Source of the DNA: Bifidobacterium callimiconis
GTDB taxonomy: Bacteria > Actinomycetota > Actinomycetes > Actinomycetales > Bifidobacteriaceae
Assembly (NCBI RefSeq): GCF_003952005.1
Contig: NZ_QXGJ01000001.1
Span: forward strand, 248,001 to 312,000
Direction of reading: 5' to 3'
DNA length: 64,000 nt
Part shown: piece by piece, positions 59,941-64,000 of the stretch
Position numbering within the stretch: the stretch's first letter is position 1
Layout: every line of letters begins with the position of its first letter
The notes under the pieces: generated by a model
Database searches by the model: none
Seen by the model: the letters and a program-made list of their open reading frames with translations, nothing else
What the model was told of the DNA's origin: nothing
Position numbers and translations under genes: made by a program

Positions 59941-60510
59941 TTCGCCGCATCGATACTGACCGCATTGGTCTTCGTCGTCGCGCTGAACCTGCGCGCCCCG
60001 CTCACATCCGTCGGCCCGCTGCTGCCGCGGATAGGGGCGTCCGAACATCTCAACGCGACGATGCAGGGGCCGCTCGGCTCGTTGCCCATCCTCGCGTTCG
60101 CCGTCGTTTCCCCGATGGTGCACCGCGCCGCCGAACGCCTCGGCATCGAACGGACCGTGCTGGCCGCGATGGCGTTCCTGACGATCGGCATCGTGATCCG
60201 TTCGACGCTCGGCACCATCGGACTGTGAACCGGCACGCTCATCGTCGGCTGCTCGATTGCGGTGGGCAACGTCCTGGCGCCAGCCATAGTCAAACGCGAC
60301 TATCCCGGCCGCACCTCACTCGCCACCGGCATCTACTCCGCATGCATGACCGGCATGGCCGCGTTTGCCTCGGCCGTGACCCTGCCCCTGTCCGATGCGA
60401 TCGGATGGCGGGGCGCACTCGGCATCTGGGCCGTTCCCGCCGGAACCGTCACGCTGCTGTGGCTGTGGCGTTCGCGGGTGAACGCGCCAAGGGACGGCCG
60501 TGGGCGCGGG
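59941..60510 (+). pseudogene. CynX/NimT-like MFS transporter, truncated and interrupted
   Basis: In one frame, ILTALVFVVALNLRAPLTSV, a run of MFS helices, then a TGA at 60226-60228 and a continuation (GTLIVGCSIAVGNVLAPAIV to WRGALGIWAVPAGTVTLLWL) in the same frame. The TGA falls in GL*TGT, where a Trp codon (TGG) is likely in the ancestor. A TAG lies directly upstream of the first helix and no start remains. Only about the first half of a roughly 400-aa protein is left before it runs into ABC ATPase sequence. Confidence 0.75.
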
Positions 60511-60514
60511 AACC

Positions 60515-61181
60515 GTCGCAGGCTTGGACCCGGAACGCCGTCGCGCCCGTGTGGCCACCGTCTCGGCAGCGTTCGGTCGCAGGTCGCAGTGTCGGACCGG
60601 AGATGAATCCGCTCACGGTCGTCGCCTCGGGGATTTCACGGGGATCGGAGGATTCTGCCGACAAGGCGTACGGGAAAGCGTATGCGATGATGAGCTGGTT
60701 CGGCGTCGCATATCTGGCCGGCAAACGGTGGCATAACCTGTCCGAAGGCGAGCGTACGAGGGTGATGATCTCCCGCGCGCTCGTCTCGCCGGCGGACCTG
60801 CTGATCTTCGACGAGCCGACCACTGGCCTTGACCTGGATGGACGCGAAACGGTGCTGCGGGAACTGTCGGCATTGGCCTCGCGACGGGACGATCGTACGA
60901 TGCTGCTCGTCACGCATCAGGTGGAGGACATCCCCGCCGGATTCGACCATATCGCGATGATGGGCCGCATGACGGAACACGAGTGCATGATATATCTTGA
61001 CGCGCACCCGCGCGTCTACGCCACGCTCGACGGCAATACGACGCCGGGAACCATCACGTTCGCCGGACCGATAGGCGAAGGTCTTACCGACGAACGTCTT
61101 GCATCGATGTTTGGCATCTCGCTGCATGTGGAGCGCACAAGGGGACGATGGAAAGCTGCGTCCAGATCACGTCTCGCATGA
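60515..61181 (+). pseudogene. ABC ATPase remnant lacking Walker A
   Basis: The first part, in a second frame, reads LDPERRRARVATVSAAFGRR. A frameshift near 60600 leads to a frame from MNPLTVVASGI (60603) to the stop. It keeps the signature NLSEGERTRVMISRAL, Walker B LLIFDEPTTGLDL and the switch LLVTHQVEDIP. The N-terminal nucleotide-binding P-loop is missing. The retained half resembles YlmA/ModF-like ATPases. It cannot be a working ATPase and is a decay product abutting the CynX fragment. Confidence 0.8.
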
Positions 61182-61727
61182 GTACCCTGAACGAATGTCT
61201 CATAGCCGGTTGTCGCCGTTCCCCAGTCATTGCGTCTCATTTGACTGGGGAACACCTGCGCCGATGCGGACACAGCCGGGACACAATGACCGCGGGGAAC
61301 AGCGAAATCAACGGCGATCAACGAATCTCGCGAAAGTCAGCAAAATGGCGTCATTGCAACGAAAACGTAACTGACGGAGCTCACGGAAACCAGTGAAGCA
61401 ACCCTTCAAAATAACAAGGGGTTACTCAGTCACCATCAGATGAATAGGGAGCACATGCCGCCCTCTTCGACACCGCAACCAGCGAAGCAAGCGAGCGCGG
61501 ACCGCGAGAGTGCTAATACAGCTTCAGAACGGCATTCGCAACACGCCGAGCGTTTCCGCTGTTCCCGAGCTCCGAGACGCTAACATTTTACTAACAATGA
61601 CCGTCACGATTCGCCAATCTGGGTGGTCTAAACAAAGAAACTTAAAAACGGAGAATGGCTTTATTCCAACGGTTCCGAGGTGAGCCAAGACCGCTGGTGT
61701 GAGCCAAGAACCCCCGAATCCTAACAG
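61182..61727. other. Non-coding stretch with no recognisable gene
   Basis: I see no protein or RNA gene. Several overlapping short ORFs have no sensible composition. The DNA is more mixed in base content than the core. It probably represents eroded insertion DNA preceding the tRNA fragment. Confidence 0.5.
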
Positions 61728-61758
61728 GATGTCGCGAGTTCAAATCCCGCCGGCCCGA
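61728..61758 (+). repeat. tRNA 3'-end fragment (att-like remnant)
   Basis: The stretch from GATGTCGCGAGTTC through CGGCCCGA aligns with the tRNA-Pro variable loop, T-arm, acceptor strand and discriminator. There is no matching 5' half: neither an anticodon stem nor an acceptor partner can be found upstream. The fragment is similar but not identical to tRNA-Pro. Confidence 0.75.
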
Positions 61759-61763
61759 CCGGT

Positions 61764-61805
61764 AGGCCCTATTCCCGCTTGGGAAGTAGGGCCTCATCTT
61801 TTTTT
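61764..61805 (+). terminator. Terminator hairpin after the tRNA fragment
   Basis: AGGCCCTA (61764-61771) with TAGGGCCT (61787-61794) is followed by a long T-run. It is the counterpart of the hairpin after tRNA-Pro. Confidence 0.8.
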
Positions 61806-61897
61806 CGGGCTGCGGCTCCAGCAACAAAATTCCAGTATTACTGGCATGTAGGGCCCGCAATTCCAATGATTCCAAGGGTTTTCGGTATGATTGGAGC

Positions 61898-62704
61898 GTG
61901 TCCACCACGATTGACGTGTATCCGACGACGGATTACCTACCCTTGGTCGAAGAGATGAGAAGCCGCACCCAAGAGCTGTACCAGCAGCTGCTCGACCGAT
62001 ACAGGATTCGTAGCACCGTGGAGATCAAGGCGTTCTACCCATGCGGACCCGATGAGGAACTGAGGTATGTGCATCCGGCCACGCGCTGGGAGGTGGAGGT
62101 GGGTCTCGGTTTCGCGTATCTGATCAACGGCGAGTGGAGGGCGAGTTCCTGGCCGTCGCTGTGGGAGCGTACTCGGATCGATCAGCCGTGGATCGACGAC
62201 TACGTGCGGTCCGACGGCAAGAAAGGCTACCCCACCGTCGATGCTGGGCGAATGCTGGCCCATCGAGACCGACGAGTTCGACGTGCCGCTGTCCGATGAG
62301 GACATGAAGCTTCTGAACGCGCAACCCCACTGGTGGCATGATATACGGAATTTTGCCGGACCTGCCGTCGCCTCGACCGGATACGGGTTCGTCGCCGCCG
62401 GATGGTCGTATCTGAAGCTACTCAGTCACCGACAACGCAAACACAATCGCGCCGCATACGTCCCATACCTTCGCGAGGACGAGGACGGCAACATCTTAGT
62501 CGAGTTCGGCCACCCATCACCCTCGGCATCTCCACCAGCTTCGGCCTGTTTCTTCAAGCTTTTAAGAACGGCAAGTCCGTCTACGATCCTGGCGACAAGT
62601 GGACTCCACATGCCCGCAGTCAGTTCCGCATCAGCCTCAATGATATCGCTGCCATTTATCAGGAAATGCGCGAAGTCGATATGCGAGTCTCAGAGACATT
62701 CTGA
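61898..62704 (+). pseudogene. Broken paralogue of the tRNA-Pro-adjacent gene, fused to another fragment
   Basis: From a GTG at 61898 it reads STTIDVYPTTDYLPLVEEMR, closely matching the gene at 55056. After GYPTV an extra base near 62237 shifts the frame; MLGECWPIETDEFDVPLSDED (read from 62241, landmark only) continues the homology up to GYGFVAA. Beyond that it no longer matches: LREDEDGNILVEFGHP and, after another shift, ITLGISTSFGLFLQAFKNG to EMREVDMRVSETF. The tail looks like the end of a different protein. Confidence 0.7.
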
Positions 62705-62749
62705 TTTAATGAAGACAAGTCACTTTTGATAAGAAGAGAGGGCAAGAAG

Positions 62750-63313
62750 ATGAGAAAGAAGGCAGCGGCCGTTGTTCTCAGTATTCTGACAGTCGCGTCC
62801 CTTGCTGCTTGCGGCGGCACAGATACCAAGGCGGATTCGTCATCCAAAGCCGGCCAAACCGATTCTTCGTCAAGTGCCGAAGCGCAGCCGCTGGCTAGCG
62901 GGTTATCAGGAGCATGCACAGGGGATAACGACCATCTCCAAAGCGTCACTCTGAACACAACGGGACAATATCTCCACGTGGAGATCCCTAATCCGCTAAT
63001 GGATGCCAATGAGTCCGTAATGTATTCAATCATGTTCACCGATTCCGAAACCGGGTATATGACTCAGGCAAGCTTCAAAAACATATTTTCGACAAATAAG
63101 TATTCGCGGTTCATCTTTGACATGAATACCTCCGAGCAAAAGAACTATCCGGGAACCTTTGCCTCAGATTTCACGACTGAAAAGTTCTCCACCAACCTGC
63201 CCGATCCGGCTATAAAGGGCGGAAAAGGCACAAAATGGACCGCCACTTTGACCGTGGATGGAGAGGACGTGGCGACTTGTCCTAGCGATGGCAGTGAAGC
63301 CACACTTAAATAG
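62750..63313 (+). CDS. Small secreted lipoprotein of unknown function
   Basis: A 187-aa lipoprotein. It has a signal MRKKAAAVVLSILTVASLAAC with lipobox LAAC (Cys21), followed by a Ser/Lys/Asp-rich spacer (about residues 22-45) and a compact domain with DMNTSEQKNYPGTF and a C-terminal disulfide candidate (CTGDN and ATCPS). GAGAGGG lies upstream. Base composition is AT-richer than the core genome. No family is recognised. Confidence 0.75.
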   Translation: MRKKAAAVVLSILTVASLAACGGTDTKADSSSKAGQTDSSSSAEAQPLASGLSGACTGDNDHLQSVTLNTTGQYLHVEIPNPLMDANESVMYSIMFTDSETGYMTQASFKNIFSTNKYSRFIFDMNTSEQKNYPGTFASDFTTEKFSTNLPDPAIKGGKGTKWTATLTVDGEDVATCPSDGSEATLK

Positions 63314-63550
63314 CCCGCATTCGCCTATAACCTGCGGGCCGTGGACCACAAAAATCACTGATAAAAAGAGAACCCCCAGTGCATCACGGCTCAGTCAAAG
63401 ACCGTCCGGAGAGGCCCATTGGGGGAATTCATGGAATACGATAGTGGGTTATAAGCCGACAGTCAAACCCAGCTTTTCTCTTACAGACCCCGCGTAAGGG
63501 CAGACGGCGTTGCCCCCTGCGCATGAAAGATACAGCCCACCGATTTTGTG
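63314..63550. other. Non-coding stretch after the lipoprotein gene
   Basis: A GCCCGCA/TGCGGGC inverted repeat (63313-63339) overlaps the lipoprotein stop codon and may aid termination. Nothing else is recognisable. Confidence 0.4.
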
Positions 63551-63691
63551 ATGCTTGACGGCTACGACTGGCGCGTAAACAAGAAGACCGGTAAGGTCGA
63601 ATGCATCTGCAGCTCACCCCCATATCTGTCATCCACCGGCAACATGTACCACCTTGGCTTCAGGAAAACTAAGAATGAACTAGAGTCATAG
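63551..63691 (+). CDS. Short ORF of unknown function, possibly a gene fragment
   Basis: A 46-aa frame MLDGYDWRVNKKTGKVECIC to NELES. Hydrophilic and plausible in composition, but with no strong ribosome-binding site. An in-frame stop lies a few codons upstream. It might be the C-terminal remnant of a larger gene. It is on the same strand as the next gene, 33 bp before it. Confidence 0.3.
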   Translation: MLDGYDWRVNKKTGKVECICSSPPYLSSTGNMYHLGFRKTKNELES

Positions 63692-63724
63692 TGAGACGAT
63701 GGTTGTCTGTTCAAGGAGTACATC

Positions 63725-64000
63725 ATGGTTTCCGACACCAAAGCCGTAAAATCGGTTGGAGAATTTTGGACATGCTGCAAATTAGCGATGAACGGTTGGG
63801 CTCCCGCATTGACACGAGATGGGCTGGAACGAACTGACATCTTGGCCGAACGAAGTCATGCACCGTTTGATGTCGCCCAGATCAGCGTTCAGGTCAAAAC
63901 TTCTCGTAATGAGCGGTGGGCATTAAACCCCATCAAAATCGGAGCTCAACGCAGTCTCTACGAATGGTTTGTTTTGGTTGGCTGGAATGAGCCCCAGCAA
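63725..64000 (+). CDS. N-terminal part of a putative PD-(D/E)XK-fold protein, cut by the window edge
   Basis: Ninety-two codons are visible, starting MVSDTKAVKSVGEFWTCCKL. AAGGAG lies seven bases before the ATG. The pattern Glu in VGEFW, Asp in GLERTDILAE, and ISVQVKTSR (Q-x-K) is the order of conserved residues in PD-(D/E)XK nuclease-like domains. It then has SLYEWFVLVGWNE, typical of the following strand. Which family it belongs to, and whether it is part of a defence or mobile-element system, cannot be told without the rest. Confidence 0.6.
   Translation, partial: MVSDTKAVKSVGEFWTCCKLAMNGWAPALTRDGLERTDILAERSHAPFDVAQISVQVKTSRNERWALNPIKIGAQRSLYEWFVLVGWNEPQQ

Noticed and set aside
59655..61181. 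508-codon ORF as a single intact protein
   Set aside because: It joins a shadow of the TetR end, a non-coding shadow of the CynX fragment and, only from 60603, the true ATPase remnant.
61728..61758. A second intact tRNA gene
   Set aside because: No acceptor partner, D-arm or anticodon stem can be built from the upstream sequence; only the 3' part is present.
61642..61908. 88-codon minus-strand ORF containing a SGRRDLNSRHP-like segment
   Set aside because: This peptide is the familiar artefact of reading the antisense of a tRNA T-arm region. It marks the tRNA fragment and is not a protein.

Overview
This window is chromosomal DNA from a high-GC Gram-positive bacterium, almost certainly a Bifidobacterium. 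The strongest evidence is xfp, which encodes the 825-aa fructose-6-phosphate/xylulose-5-phosphate phosphoketolase of the bifid shunt. It lies next to pta, and ackA is about 7 kb beyond xfp. Family-typical neighbours also fit: alaS-ruvX-mltG with DUF948/DUF6167-type proteins upstream of alaS, the DUF4418-MacB-type exporter, and the DUF1846 protein. The species cannot be fixed from the sequence alone.

Layout. 1-6.8 kb, mostly minus strand: aroC (cut by the window edge), a solitary A24 prepilin peptidase, mltG, ruvX, alaS and two small membrane proteins. 6.9-10.5 kb: two histidine phosphatases, an orphan response regulator with a degenerate receiver, a YccF protein and rpsD. 10.7-13.3 kb: a MacB-like ABC exporter with a DUF4418 protein. 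13.4-18 kb: a UvrD/PcrA helicase with a striking Gly/Ser/Tyr/Arg-rich linker, and a PutP-type symporter. 18-20.2 kb: xanthine salvage (xpt and an NCS2 permease). 20.3-25.6 kb: beta-glucuronidase, NhaA and an AlbA_2/HATPase-type regulator. 25.6-31.5 kb: a three-gene ABC-2 exporter divergent from a NarL-type two-component system. 31.6-34.3 kb: a 3-hydroxyacyl-CoA dehydrogenase, a cluster of palindromic repeats and a DUF1846 protein. 34.5-47.1 kb: pta, xfp, guaA, a PadR-controlled ABC exporter and ackA. 47.3-54.7 kb: aroA, a Pro/Gln-rich membrane protein, glgX and two membrane proteins.

From 54.8 kb the window becomes accessory. An intact tRNA-Pro(UGG) is followed by a gene of unknown function. 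That arrangement (tRNA 3' end, terminator hairpin, same gene family) recurs about 6.9 kb downstream as a broken copy. The segment between holds a decayed phage-type gene, an MFS pump plus CrtC/lipocalin-like enzyme operon with a divergent TetR regulator, and a composite pseudogene of a CynX-like transporter and an ABC ATPase without its Walker A. Beyond the broken copy come a small lipoprotein, a tiny ORF and the start of a protein with a PD-(D/E)XK-nuclease-like pattern, all visibly AT-richer than the core.

Functionally, Xfp produces acetyl-phosphate, AckA converts it to acetate and ATP, and Pta links it to acetyl-CoA. The rest of the core is translation, shikimate-pathway, purine-salvage and glycogen genes. 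Three separate export systems have recognisable local regulators. The tRNA-Pro locus looks like an integration hotspot with repeated insertion and decay. All calls come from reading the sequence; no database search was run.
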